Origin: Elusimicrobiota bacterium
GTDB taxonomy: Bacteria; Elusimicrobiota; Elusimicrobia; UBA1565; UBA9628
Length of the DNA: 64,000 bases
NCBI GenBank assembly: GCA_016218545.1
Contig: JACRDQ010000038.1
Location: forward strand, 192,986 to 256,985
Direction: 5' to 3'
The notes under the pieces were generated by a model, which saw only the letters and a program-made list of their open reading frames with translations, was not told the DNA's origin and made no database searches. This document shows, in pieces, positions 49,530 to 58,339 of the stretch (positions are counted from its first letter, which is position 1; each line of letters begins with the position of its first letter). The position numbers and the translations under genes were made by a program.

Positions 49530-52001
49530 CTAAGAGGCTCTGGGACCCGCAGCCTTGCCGGACCTGCCTGCAGGCTCCGGATCGAGCCCCTCGCGCAGTC
49601 TCTCAGCGGCAGCCTCGGCGATCATGGCGACCCAGGTCCGCGGCGATTTCTCCGCGAGCTTTTTGAGAGCCGCAGGGCACCGGTCGTCCTTGAGCGCTTC
49701 AAGGGCCTTCACCGCTGCGAAGACCACGACGCGGTTGGAGTCCCAGAGCATCCTCTCGAGGAGCTCGAAGACCCCCTCCTCCCCGAATCCGAGCCTGCCG
49801 AGCCAGTCCGCGGCTTCCAGGCGCACGGGCGTGGGCTGGTCCGGCATAGAGAGCCTCTTGAGCCTGGCCAGGGCCTTGGTCCCCTGCAAGCTCGCCAAGG
49901 CCGTGACCCCGGACCTGCGGATGACCTCGCCCCAGGAATCCTCGGAAAGCGCCTTGAGCGCCAGGGGCAGGGCCTGCATGGCGCCTAGCTTGCCCAAGCA
50001 GCGCAAGCTGGCGGTGCGCACGCGCAAGGCAGGGTCCTTCCTGGCCAGGCCCATGAGCAGGCTGATCGCGGCCTCTCCCGGGAACTCGGCCAAGGCCTCG
50101 GCCACGCCCCTGCGCGAGCGGTGGTCGGCGATCTTGAGGAGGCGCTGGAGGGCCTTGAAAGACTCCGAGGTCCCGACCCGGCCCAGGGCCTTGGCCAGCT
50201 CGTAGCGGCCGGCCCAGAACTTCTCGCGATGGAAGGCCGCCTCGATGAGGCTGACGCTCTCAGGCGTCTTCCACCGGCTGATCTGCCCGGCGGCTTCCAC
50301 GCGGCCCATGATGTTGCGGTCGATCCTGAGCTGGCGCCGCCAGAACGAGGCGGGCTTTGAGAACTCGAGCTCCTTGAGCACCCAGTGGTCAGGGTCGATC
50401 CACGCGGCCGTCGGCTCTTCCGGGAGCTTGAACCGGAAGGAGCGCTCTCTCTCGTCTACGGTCTTCTTGAAGGTCTTCAAGACCCCGTCCGTCTCGAAGC
50501 GGAACTCGAGCGCGACGCTGAAGAGCCCTGACTTGCCGCTGGGCTTCTGCCTCTGCGTGATCCAGACCACGGCCTCCTTCTTGGCCTGGTCCCATCTGTA
50601 TGCCGCCCGGTACTCGGGGTGGCCGGCTCCGTAGACCCAGCGGTCCACCATGGGCCTGATGTTGCGGCCCGTGGCCTCCTCCACCGCCGCCACGAAGTCC
50701 GAGGTCTCCACGCACCGGTGCGAGAAGCGCTCCACGTAGTGCTTGACCGCGGCCCACCAGAGCTCGTCTCCGAGCCGGTAGCGGATGCCGTGCAGGACCC
50801 AGGCCGCCTTCTGGTAGAGGTGGCGGTCGAAGAGGCTCCAGGAGTGCTTGTAGACGTTGGTCACGATGGGGCGGCTGTACCTGGAGGAGTCCTCATCGAA
50901 GTAGGCCTGGGCTTCCAGGTGCATGTCGTAGTGGAACGCGTCCTCGCCCAGGGCATGGCCCTGGTAGAGCGGGTCGAAGTAGGAAGCGAAGCCCTCGTTG
51001 AGCCACCCGTGGGACCAGGAGCGGCAGGTCACGAGGTCGCCGAACCACTGGTGGGCCAGCTCGTGCGCCACCAGGCCGTCGAAGTCCGTGTCCAGGGCGG
51101 CCCGCCGGTCCAGCAGGGCCATGTCCGTCTGCGTGGCGGCGCTGGTGTTCTCCATGCCGCCCCCGAACTCGTGCATCGCGACCTGGGCGTACTTGGGCCA
51201 GGGGTAGCGCACCCCGATCCTCTCCGAGAAGAAGCGGACCATGTCCGGGGTCTTGCCGAACCCGCGGCGGGCGTCGGCCTCCCTGCCGCGCTCGCAGTAG
51301 TACGTCACCGGGATGCCGTCCCACTCGTCGCGGAGCTCGGAGAACCGGCCCACGGCCAGGGTGACGAGGTAGAGGGAATGGGGCTGAGCCATGCGCCAGT
51401 GCCAGGTCCGGAGCCTGCGTCCCGGGACCCGGGCGGAGCTGACGAGCTCGCCGTTGGAGACGGCGGTGAAGTCCTCCGGGACCGTGGCCAGGACCTCGGT
51501 GGTGGCCTTCTCCGAAGGCACGTCGCGGCAAGGAAACCAGAAGCGCGAGTCGTCTGTCTGGCCCTGGCTCCAGACCTGGAGCGGCCGCCCCGGCTCGTCC
51601 TTGTCCGGGCCGATGAAAGTCAGGCCCGCGGCCGGGTCCTTGAGGCTGTAGGAGACCGAGACCGTGACGCGCTCGCCCCTGGGCACGGGCCTGGGCAGGA
51701 AGGCCCTCAGCACGCCCCGCTCGTGCGAGAAGCGCAGGCGGCTGCCTCCTCCGCTCTCAAGCCGCACCGCGGCCACCTTCATGCCCACGGCGTCGAGCCG
51801 GACCTCGCGGTCGCCTCCGCCCAGGGATTCCAGGGTCGCGGCGCAGGAGCCGAAAGCGGTCTTGCCCCGCACGTCGATAGAGAGCGCGATCCGAACGTGC
51901 CGGGTGGCGAAGCCCGCGTCCGGGTGGTACTGCGGGGTGCCGCCCGGGGCGAAGGCGCCCGCTGAGCGGGCGCAGATGAACGAGCGTCCTGATCCGTCCA
52001 T
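49530..52001 (-). CDS. M1-family aminopeptidase with C-terminal HEAT repeats
   Basis: The true start is ATG 52001, which has a GGAGG site 6 nt upstream; the longer open frame upstream is a shadow of the DHH gene. In the 823-residue product, an N-terminal beta domain leads to a GGGMEN exopeptidase motif near 280 (the family GxMEN), and the zinc site HELAHQWFGD near 313 with the second Glu in LNEGFASYF 18 residues after the motif. The downstream domain (about 450-560) is followed by HEAT-type helices (about 590-815: ELAKALGRVGTSESFKALQRLL, VAEALAEFPGEAAISLLMGLA). M1 enzymes remove N-terminal residues from peptides. No signal peptide is visible. The HEAT tail may recruit substrates or partners; that is inference. 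Confidence 0.9.
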   Translation of the reverse strand: MDGSGRSFICARSAGAFAPGGTPQYHPDAGFATRHVRIALSIDVRGKTAFGSCAATLESLGGGDREVRLDAVGMKVAAVRLESGGGSRLRFSHERGVLRAFLPRPVPRGERVTVSVSYSLKDPAAGLTFIGPDKDEPGRPLQVWSQGQTDDSRFWFPCRDVPSEKATTEVLATVPEDFTAVSNGELVSSARVPGRRLRTWHWRMAQPHSLYLVTLAVGRFSELRDEWDGIPVTYYCERGREADARRGFGKTPDMVRFFSERIGVRYPWPKYAQVAMHEFGGGMENTSAATQTDMALLDRRAALDTDFDGLVAHELAHQWFGDLVTCRSWSHGWLNEGFASYFDPLYQGHALGEDAFHYDMHLEAQAYFDEDSSRYSRPIVTNVYKHSWSLFDRHLYQKAAWVLHGIRYRLGDELWWAAVKHYVERFSHRCVETSDFVAAVEEATGRNIRPMVDRWVYGAGHPEYRAAYRWDQAKKEAVVWITQRQKPSGKSGLFSVALEFRFETDGVLKTFKKTVDERERSFRFKLPEEPTAAWIDPDHWVLKELEFSKPASFWRRQLRIDRNIMGRVEAAGQISRWKTPESVSLIEAAFHREKFWAGRYELAKALGRVGTSESFKALQRLLKIADHRSRRGVAEALAEFPGEAAISLLMGLARKDPALRVRTASLRCLGKLGAMQALPLALKALSEDSWGEVIRRSGVTALASLQGTKALARLKRLSMPDQPTPVRLEAADWLGRLGFGEEGVFELLERMLWDSNRVVVFAAVKALEALKDDRCPAALKKLAEKSPRTWVAMIAEAAAERLREGLDPEPAGRSGKAAGPRAS

Positions 52002-52024
52002 GGGAACCTCCGTGGGCTGTGGGG

Positions 52025-53092
52025 CTACGCGGTCTCGTCTCGGAACGGGTAGACCCGGGCGCCCGAGTCCTCGACGCCCTGCGCCTTGAGGAACTCGGCC
52101 ACCACCTTCTCCTCGGCCTGCCTCCACTCGAACTCCGGGGCCTCGGGAGGCAGTTCCACGACCCCGCCCGCGATCATCTGGTGCCCCCCTCCCTTGCCCT
52201 TGCCGAGCAGGCGCCGCAGCAGCCTTCCCGCCTCCGCGTCCGGGTCGTTGGTGCGCAGGGACACGTGGAGCCGGTCCTTGAAGCGTCCGGTCACGATGGA
52301 CCAGCGCATCTTCTCGTGGGTGAGGAGGGTGTCCGCGATCTGGGCGACCCGGTCCGGGGTCGTCAGGGGGCCGAGGTGCACGCCGATGATGTTCCTGGCG
52401 ATGAAGGCGTGACGGATGCCGCGAGCGAGGATCGAGAAGAAGTCCGCGGGCCTCTTTGGGTAGGCGATGCGCCAGAGCTCCTTCATGTTCGCCTTGAGCC
52501 AGAAGGCCTGATAGACCTTCATGTCGCGCGAGGTGGCCTCCCGGCCGAGGTTCTGGGTCTCGGAGCCGATGCCGTAGACCATGGCGGTCGCGATCTTCCT
52601 CGGCACGGGCACGCCGGAGGAGAGCAGGGCCTCGCCCAGGAGGGTGGTGGTGGCCCCCACGGCCTCGTCGATGATGGCGCACTCGGCCTCGGTGTTGGAG
52701 TGGCGCGGGTGGTGGTCCACGATGAGGTCGGGCCGCCGCCGGCGCGACGGGAAGCGGTTGTTCTTGAAGGCAGGCTGGGTGTCCACCAGCGCGATCCTCG
52801 GCCAGTCCGCGAGCTCTCCGGCCTTGACCGGGAAGGCCGGGATGGCCAGCTGCTCGGCCATCATCTTGTTCTCCCTGCGGCCGATGATGCCGCCGTAGAC
52901 GATGCGGGTCTTGGCCCGGCAGAAGTGGCGCACCAGGTGCGCCAGGGCCCACGCGCTGGCCAGGGAATCCGGGTCCGGGTGGTCGTGCGTCATGATGAGC
53001 AGGGATTTCAGGCCCCGTCCCCGCTTCTGCAGCTCCCGGATGAGCTTGCGCGCGTGGAACGAGCCCTTCACCGCGGCGCCGGTGGGAGGCAT
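52025..53092 (-). CDS. DHH-family phosphoesterase (NrnA/DhhP-like)
   Basis: The 355-residue protein has the DHH motifs THDHPDPDSLAS (about 35-46), LVDTQP and VDHHPRHSN, and the DHHA1 substrate-binding motif GKGGGHQMIAGG near 310. Members hydrolyse short oligonucleotides (nanoRNA), 3'-phosphoadenosine 5'-phosphate, or cyclic dinucleotides such as c-di-AMP and its product pApA. The start is 4 bp after the stop codon of the diadenylate cyclase gene, so degradation of c-di-AMP or pApA is the best guess from context. The domain is free-standing, without the membrane or PAS segments of GdpP. Substrate choice cannot be read from the sequence alone. Confidence 0.85.
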   Translation of the reverse strand: MPPTGAAVKGSFHARKLIRELQKRGRGLKSLLIMTHDHPDPDSLASAWALAHLVRHFCRAKTRIVYGGIIGRRENKMMAEQLAIPAFPVKAGELADWPRIALVDTQPAFKNNRFPSRRRRPDLIVDHHPRHSNTEAECAIIDEAVGATTTLLGEALLSSGVPVPRKIATAMVYGIGSETQNLGREATSRDMKVYQAFWLKANMKELWRIAYPKRPADFFSILARGIRHAFIARNIIGVHLGPLTTPDRVAQIADTLLTHEKMRWSIVTGRFKDRLHVSLRTNDPDAEAGRLLRRLLGKGKGGGHQMIAGGVVELPPEAPEFEWRQAEEKVVAEFLKAQGVEDSGARVYPFRDETA

Positions 53093-53096
53093 GGCG

Positions 53097-53969
53097 TCAG
53101 CCGAGTCCCACGAAGATCACCCACAGCAGGACCGCCACGGCCGCGGCGATGGCCTTCTCCGCCATGTTGCGGCTGAAGAAGTTCCTGAGGTGGTCCTGGG
53201 CGGTGCGCGGAGACCTGGACCGGAAGAAGCCCTCCAGCACGCCCTCGAGGGACTTGAGGTCCGCGGCCTTGCGGAGCTCGCCTCCGCGCGCGATGGAGAT
53301 CGTGCCCTTCTCCTCGCTCACCACGATGCACAGGGCGTCGGACAGCTCCGAGAGCCCCAGGGCGGCGGTGTGGCGCGTCCCCAGGTGGGCGATCTTGCCG
53401 AACTCCTTGGACAGGGGAAGGTGCACGCCGAACTTGGTCACCCTCCCCTCCTCGATGAGGACGGCGCCGTCGTGGCCCAGGGAGTGGGAATCGAAGATGC
53501 TCTCGAGCAGGGCCTCGGAGAGCTCGCCGTTGAGCTCCCAGCCGCCCTCCGTGTGCCGGTCCAGGGGGTCCTTGCCCTTGAGCACGATGAGCGCGCCGAT
53601 GCGGTCGCGCGCGAAGTCGCCCACGGACCGGACGATCATGGTCACGACCTTGGGATGGACCTCGTCCTGGCGGCGGCCGGAGAGGCTCCAGACCGCGAGC
53701 CGCTCGAACATGGCCCGGATCTCCTCCTGGAAGATGACGATGATGGCGATGATGAGGACCGCGAAGAAACCCTGGAGGATCCAGGTCGTCAGGTAGAGCC
53801 CGGCGGCCCGGGCGAAGACGTAGACCGCGGCCAGGACCAGCAGGCCCATGGCCACGAACGCGGTCTTGGCGCGCTTGAACCAGATGAGGGTGCCGTAGAC
53901 GAAGACGCCCACCATCAGCATGTCCGCGACGTCGGTGGGGTCGACCTTCTTGATGGGCGGCAGGTTCAT
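53097..53969 (-). CDS. cdaA: CdaA-type diadenylate cyclase
   Basis: The 290-residue protein has three N-terminal transmembrane segments (about 15-35, 37-57, 62-82) and a DisA_N catalytic domain (about 90-250) with the ATP-binding motifs HDGAVLIEEGRV and GTRHTAALGLSE. It joins two ATP to make c-di-AMP, a regulator of osmolyte transport and envelope homeostasis. The reading frame ends with an extra hydrophobic segment (AEKAIAAAVAVLLWVIFVGLG) that looks like the N-terminal helix of YbbR/CdaR proteins, which usually follow cdaA. ATG 53969 overlaps the nuoI stop by 4 nt (ATGA). The longer upstream frame is a shadow of nuoI. The DHH phosphoesterase gene follows. The assignment is firm. Confidence 0.92.
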   Translation of the reverse strand: MNLPPIKKVDPTDVADMLMVGVFVYGTLIWFKRAKTAFVAMGLLVLAAVYVFARAAGLYLTTWILQGFFAVLIIAIIVIFQEEIRAMFERLAVWSLSGRRQDEVHPKVVTMIVRSVGDFARDRIGALIVLKGKDPLDRHTEGGWELNGELSEALLESIFDSHSLGHDGAVLIEEGRVTKFGVHLPLSKEFGKIAHLGTRHTAALGLSELSDALCIVVSEEKGTISIARGGELRKAADLKSLEGVLEGFFRSRSPRTAQDHLRNFFSRNMAEKAIAAAVAVLLWVIFVGLG

Positions 53970-54481
53970 CCGTCCCTCATGAGCTTCTCGAGGTCCCAGA
54001 TCATGCTCCGCCGGTCCATGGCCGGGATGTCGAGGTCGCCCGTGTCCATGCGGATGGCGTCGACCGGGCAGGCCTCGACGCAGTTGCCGCAGAAGACGCA
54101 CAGCCCCAGGTCGATCTCGAAGGTCTTGGCCCGCTTCTCGATGACGACCGCCGGGCTGTCCTCGGCCGTGATGCGGATGCACCGCGCCGGGCAGATCGTC
54201 TCGCAGAGCAGGCACGCGGTGCAGCGCGGAGAGCCGTCGCTCCTCCTGAGGATGCGGTGCCGGGTCCGGGCGCGGCCGCCCAGGGCCGGCGGGTCCTCGG
54301 GGTACTGGATGGTCACGGCTCCGGGAGCGGCCTTGACGCCCGCGAGCGCCGCGGCGTGACGGCCGAGGTTCACGAAGAAGTGCCGGAAGGTGACGCCGAG
54401 GCCCTTGAGGACCTCGACGATGTAGACCTGGACCGCGAGGTCCCGCTCCGGCCGGGTCACGGGCCGCACGGTCACCGCCAT
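53966..54481 (-). CDS. nuoI: NADH-quinone oxidoreductase subunit I
   Basis: The 171-residue subunit carries two [4Fe-4S] motifs, CTACLLCETICP near residues 86-97 and CVFCGNCVEACP near 125-136, which form clusters N6a and N6b in the electron path to quinone. The N-terminal part (VYIVEVLKGLGVTFRHFF) matches the family. ATG 54481 lies within the end of nuoH (10-nt overlap); the longer open frame upstream is a shadow. Its stop overlaps the cdaA start. It is the last complex I gene of the cluster. Confidence 0.95.
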   Translation of the reverse strand: MAVTVRPVTRPERDLAVQVYIVEVLKGLGVTFRHFFVNLGRHAAALAGVKAAPGAVTIQYPEDPPALGGRARTRHRILRRSDGSPRCTACLLCETICPARCIRITAEDSPAVVIEKRAKTFEIDLGLCVFCGNCVEACPVDAIRMDTGDLDIPAMDRRSMIWDLEKLMRDG

Positions 54482-55566
54482 GGGCTCACCCCCCAGGACT
54501 TGGCCAGGTACACGGCCCACGCGGTCAGCAGGAAATTGGCCAGGGCCAGGGGCAGGATGTTCTTCCACCCCAGGTCCAGCAACTGGTCGAACCGGAAGCG
54601 CGGCAGGGTCCAGCGGACCTGCATGAGCACGAAGAGGACCAGGGCCACCTTGGCCGTGAACGAGGCGACCATGACGCAGGCCATGGCCGGGCCGGCCAGC
54701 ATGGGCCCGAGCGCGGAGAAAGCGTCCACGGGGAGGAAGGGCACGTGCCAGCCCCCGAGGAAGAGGGTCGCGGCAAGGCAGGCCACGACCACGGACTCGA
54801 TGAGGTCGGTCATCATGAACATGCCGAACTTCATGCCGGAGTACTCCACGTGGTAGCCCACGATCTCGGACTCGCCCTCGGGCAGGTCGAAGGGAGTGCG
54901 CTTGGTGAGCGCCGTGCCGGCCACGAGGAAGAGGACGAAGCCCACGGGCTGGAGGACCGCGCCCCAGGCGGGCACGACGCCTGCGATCATGCGCGTCTGC
55001 CAGGCCACGGCCTCGGCGAGGTCCAAGGAGCCGTAGAGGAAGAGCGCGCCCGCCAGGGTCGCGGCCAGGCACACCTCGTAGGCGATCATCTGGCTCGCCC
55101 CGCGCAGGCCGCCGAGCAGGCCGTAATAGGAGTTGGAGGCGTACCCGGCCATGACCACGCCGTGGATGCCCATGGCCACCATGGCCAGCACCAGGACCAG
55201 GCCCACCGGGCTCTCCACGGGCTGGAGGCTCCACGAGCGGCCGAGGAACTCGACCGTGCCGCCGTAGGGGAAGGCGGCCAGGGCCAGCAGAGGGAAGCCC
55301 AGGGAGACGGCGGGCGCCATGGCGTGGAAGGCCGGACGCACGCCCGCGGGCACGAAGTCCTCCTTGGTGAAGAGCTTGATGGGGTCTGCGATGATGTGGA
55401 AGAGGCCGATGACCCGCAGGCCGAGGATGTCCGCCCTGTTGGCGCCGATGCGGTCCTGCATGACCGCGCTCTGCTTGCGCTCGACCCAGCCCAGGAACGC
55501 GGCCCAGTTCATGCCGAATCCCAGCGCCGCTCCGACCTTGGCCAGGGTCCAGAGGAGGGCGGTCAC
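54472..55566 (-). CDS. nuoH: NADH-quinone oxidoreductase subunit H
   Basis: The 364-residue inner-membrane subunit contributes to the quinone chamber of complex I. It has about eight hydrophobic segments and the signatures GWVERKQSAVMQDRIGANRADILG, ADPIKLFTKEDFVP, TPFDLPEGESEIVGYHVEYSGMKFGMF and RWTLPRFRFDQLLDLGWK. GTG 55566 shares the GTGA with the nuoG stop and is preferred over upstream frame extension. The order G-H-I is canonical. Confidence 0.95.
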   Translation of the reverse strand: MTALLWTLAKVGAALGFGMNWAAFLGWVERKQSAVMQDRIGANRADILGLRVIGLFHIIADPIKLFTKEDFVPAGVRPAFHAMAPAVSLGFPLLALAAFPYGGTVEFLGRSWSLQPVESPVGLVLVLAMVAMGIHGVVMAGYASNSYYGLLGGLRGASQMIAYEVCLAATLAGALFLYGSLDLAEAVAWQTRMIAGVVPAWGAVLQPVGFVLFLVAGTALTKRTPFDLPEGESEIVGYHVEYSGMKFGMFMMTDLIESVVVACLAATLFLGGWHVPFLPVDAFSALGPMLAGPAMACVMVASFTAKVALVLFVLMQVRWTLPRFRFDQLLDLGWKNILPLALANFLLTAWAVYLAKSWGVSPWR

Positions 55567-57065
55567 TCGGCCCTCCCGGCGCGCAGGCCCGCCAGCAGGC
55601 CCTCGAAGATGCGCCAATCCGGCTGGGCGTCTCCCACCGGAGGCAGGGCGGCCCGGTAGCCCTGCGAGCGGCCCTCGAAGTTGGTGAAGCCCCCGTCCTC
55701 CTCGGCCCAGGCCGTGGCGGGCAGGCGGTAGTGCGCGAGGTCTCCGGTCGAGCCCTTCCAGGGGCCCTGGAAGACCACGAGCTCGAGTCCTTCGAGCAAG
55801 CCCGGGGTCTTGGCTCCCCAGACCCCGAAGAGGTCGCGGTCCACGACGTAGAGGCCCTTGATCCTGCCGGCCTCGATGGAGTGGGCGAGCGACTCCCAGG
55901 GCAGGGACTTGATCTGGTCGCCGAATCCCAGGGCCGCGCCGCCCTTGAGGTTGGGGACCTTGTCACGCCTGCGCAGGAGAGCGTCCTCCTCCCCGGCCTG
56001 GTCCGGAGCCGGGTCGAAGGCGAAGTTCACGAGTTTCCAGGAATCCACGAAGAGCTTCTTGAAGGAGCGCCAATCCTCGTTGGACAAAGCGCCCGAGGCC
56101 ACCACGGCCAGGGACTGCGGTCCGTGGTCCTCGAGCAGCCCCTTCACGCGGGAGGAGACCTCGGAGAAGGCCGCGTCCCAGGAGAGCTCGGCCCGGGAGG
56201 GCTTGAGCTTGAGGACCTTGCCCAGCCGGTCGCGGTCCAGGGCCTTGTAGGAGTAGCGGCCCTCGTCGCAGATCCAGTAGCCGTTGACCTCGGGGTTGAA
56301 GCGCGGCTTGATGCGCGCGGCACGGCGAGCGCCGTTGTGCCAGGGCCTCTGGGTCGAGGTGTGCAGGCTGATGGCGCACCCGCGGCTGCAGCCGGGGCAG
56401 ACCGTGTCGCTGCGGTCGAGGTACCAGACCCGGACCTGGTAGCGGAAGTCCCGGTCCGTGAGCGCTCCGACCGGGCAGATGTCCACCACGTTGCCGGAAT
56501 AGGGGTTGTCGAGGGTCTTGCCCGGGGCCAGGTCGATGCGCTCCTGGTGCCCCCGGCCGAACATGCCCAGCTCGTGGGTCTTGGACACCTCGGCCAGGAA
56601 CCGCACGCAACGCGTGCACGCGATGCAGCGCTCCTGGTCGAGCATCACGCGGGGGCCGACGGGCTTGCGCTTCTCGAAGTGGCGCTTGTCCTCGACCATG
56701 GAGCTCTTGTAGCGGCCGATGGACATGTAATAGTCCTGCAGGCCGCACTCGCCGGACTGGTCGCAGACCGGGCAGTCGAGGGGATGGTTGACGAGGTGGA
56801 GCTCGAGCTCGCCGGACTGCGCCGCGGCCACGGCCGGGCTCTCGGTGCTGACCACCATGCCGTCGGCCACCCGGACGCGGCAGGAGGGCATGAGCTTGGG
56901 AGCGCCCTTGATCTCGACCAGGCACATCCTGCAGTTGCCGGGGTTGCCCAGGGCCGGGTGGTAGCAGTAGTGCGGGATGGCGACCCCGGCCTGCTTGGCC
57001 ACGTCGATCAGGAGCGTCCCGTCAGCCGCCTCGACGGGACGGCCGTTGAGGGTGATCTTCGCCAT
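55563..57065 (-). CDS. nuoG: NADH-quinone oxidoreductase subunit G (short form)
   Basis: The 500-residue peripheral-arm subunit has the N-terminal [2Fe-2S] site (Cys34, 45, 48, 62), the His/Cys cluster region HPLDCPVCDQSGECGLQDY and CIACTRCVRF ... CPVGALTD. A further motif VCPGCSRGCAISLH ... YWICDEGR follows. The remaining molybdopterin-oxidoreductase-like part is short, since the protein is 500 residues against the 700-900 usual in NuoG. It still ends with the ATAWAEEDGGFTNFEGRSQ segment of the family. ATG 57065 overlaps the nuoF stop by one base (TGATG). The size places it among the compact NuoG types. Confidence 0.93.
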   Translation of the reverse strand: MAKITLNGRPVEAADGTLLIDVAKQAGVAIPHYCYHPALGNPGNCRMCLVEIKGAPKLMPSCRVRVADGMVVSTESPAVAAAQSGELELHLVNHPLDCPVCDQSGECGLQDYYMSIGRYKSSMVEDKRHFEKRKPVGPRVMLDQERCIACTRCVRFLAEVSKTHELGMFGRGHQERIDLAPGKTLDNPYSGNVVDICPVGALTDRDFRYQVRVWYLDRSDTVCPGCSRGCAISLHTSTQRPWHNGARRAARIKPRFNPEVNGYWICDEGRYSYKALDRDRLGKVLKLKPSRAELSWDAAFSEVSSRVKGLLEDHGPQSLAVVASGALSNEDWRSFKKLFVDSWKLVNFAFDPAPDQAGEEDALLRRRDKVPNLKGGAALGFGDQIKSLPWESLAHSIEAGRIKGLYVVDRDLFGVWGAKTPGLLEGLELVVFQGPWKGSTGDLAHYRLPATAWAEEDGGFTNFEGRSQGYRAALPPVGDAQPDWRIFEGLLAGLRAGRAE

Positions 57066-58339
57066 CAGACCCGCGCCTCCATGCCGGGACGCTCGCCTTC
57101 CGGGCTGGACCGCGCCTTGAATTCCTCGGGGAACTTCTTGAGGTAGGCCTTGAGCACGATCCCCACGGTGTCTCCCAGGGCGCAGATGGTGGTGCCCGTG
57201 ATGCGGCCGGCCGCGCGCTCGAGGAGCGCCGGGTCCTCGGGCCTTCCGCGGCCGGAGAGCATGCGCTCGAGGATCGTCTTGGTCCAGACGCTCCCCTCCC
57301 TGCATGGGGTGCACTGGCCGCAGGACTCGTGCGTCAGGAAGCTGATGATGTCCCGGCAGACCGCGACCATGTCCGTGGTCTCGTCGAGGACGATGACCCC
57401 GCCCGCGCCCAAGAACGAGCCCTGGGCCCGGACGCTGTCGAAGTCCAGGGGCAGGTCGAGGTGCTCGGGCCCCAGGGGAGGCGTCGAGGTCCCGCCCGGG
57501 ATGACGGCCTTCAAGGCGCGGCCCTTGGTCACGCCGCCGGCCGCCTGCAGGAGCGCGCGCAAGGTCACGCCCATGGGGAACTCGTAGACCCCGGGCTTCT
57601 CCACGTGGCCGCTCACGCTGAAGAGCATGGTGCCGCCGGACTTGGGGGTCCCGATCTTGGCGAACCACTCCCCTCCCTTGGCCACGATGTGCGGGAGCAT
57701 GGCCAGGGTCGCCACGTTGTGCACCACGGTGGGCAGGCCCATCAAGCCGAAGTTGGTCGGGAAGGGCGGGGGCTGCCTGGGCCAGGACTTCTTGCCTTCC
57801 ATGGACTCCAGGAGCGCGGTGTCCAAGCCCGAGATGTAGGTGCCGCCGCCCCGCATCACCATGACCTTGCAGGAGAAGGAGGCGCCGAGTATCTTCTCGC
57901 CGATGAGGCCGGCCGCCTCCGCCTCCTTGACCGCGGCCATGAGCACGCGGTACTGCCTGCCGTACTCGCCGCGGATGAAGATGAAGCCTTCCTTGGCGCC
58001 GACCGCGTAGCACGCGATGAGCAGGCCCTCGAGGACCTGGTGCGGGGAGCGCTGCACGTGGACCCGGTCGCGGAAGCACCCGGGCTCGGACTCGTCGCAG
58101 TTGCCCACCACGTAGCGCGGCCCCGGGACCTTGTCCTGGGGCGGAAGGGTGCCCCACTTCATGCCGGCCGGGAAGCCCGCCCCTCCCAGGCCGCGGAGGT
58201 TGGACTTCTTGACCTCGGCGGCGATGTCGGCCGGAGACATCGCGAGGGCCTTTTTCAAGCCCTCGTACCCGCCGAGGCCGCGGTAGACCGCAAGCTCATG
58301 GAGCTTGGGCTCGTCGAAATGCCGGGTGATGATCTTCAT
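57065..58339 (-). CDS. nuoF: NADH-quinone oxidoreductase subunit F
   Basis: The 424-residue subunit binds NADH and FMN and carries cluster N3. Motifs seen are LRGLGGAGFPAGMKW (NADH/FMN site), GNCDESEPGCFRDR, the FIRGEYGRQY segment and the four-cysteine cluster ESCGQCTPCREG with a later Cys in TTICALGD. ATG 58339 overlaps the nuoE stop (ATGA). It takes hydride from NADH and hands electrons to the NuoE/NuoG clusters. Confidence 0.96.
   Translation of the reverse strand: MKIITRHFDEPKLHELAVYRGLGGYEGLKKALAMSPADIAAEVKKSNLRGLGGAGFPAGMKWGTLPPQDKVPGPRYVVGNCDESEPGCFRDRVHVQRSPHQVLEGLLIACYAVGAKEGFIFIRGEYGRQYRVLMAAVKEAEAAGLIGEKILGASFSCKVMVMRGGGTYISGLDTALLESMEGKKSWPRQPPPFPTNFGLMGLPTVVHNVATLAMLPHIVAKGGEWFAKIGTPKSGGTMLFSVSGHVEKPGVYEFPMGVTLRALLQAAGGVTKGRALKAVIPGGTSTPPLGPEHLDLPLDFDSVRAQGSFLGAGGVIVLDETTDMVAVCRDIISFLTHESCGQCTPCREGSVWTKTILERMLSGRGRPEDPALLERAAGRITGTTICALGDTVGIVLKAYLKKFPEEFKARSSPEGERPGMEARV

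Noticed and set aside
50619-51965. Plus-strand 448-codon open frame
   Set aside because: Antisense shadow of the M1 aminopeptidase gene with Val/Gly/Glu-rich composition.
52002-52952. Upstream extension of the aminopeptidase frame
   Set aside because: It lies in the DHH gene in another frame, is low-complexity, and the ATG at 52001 has a clear GGAGG site.
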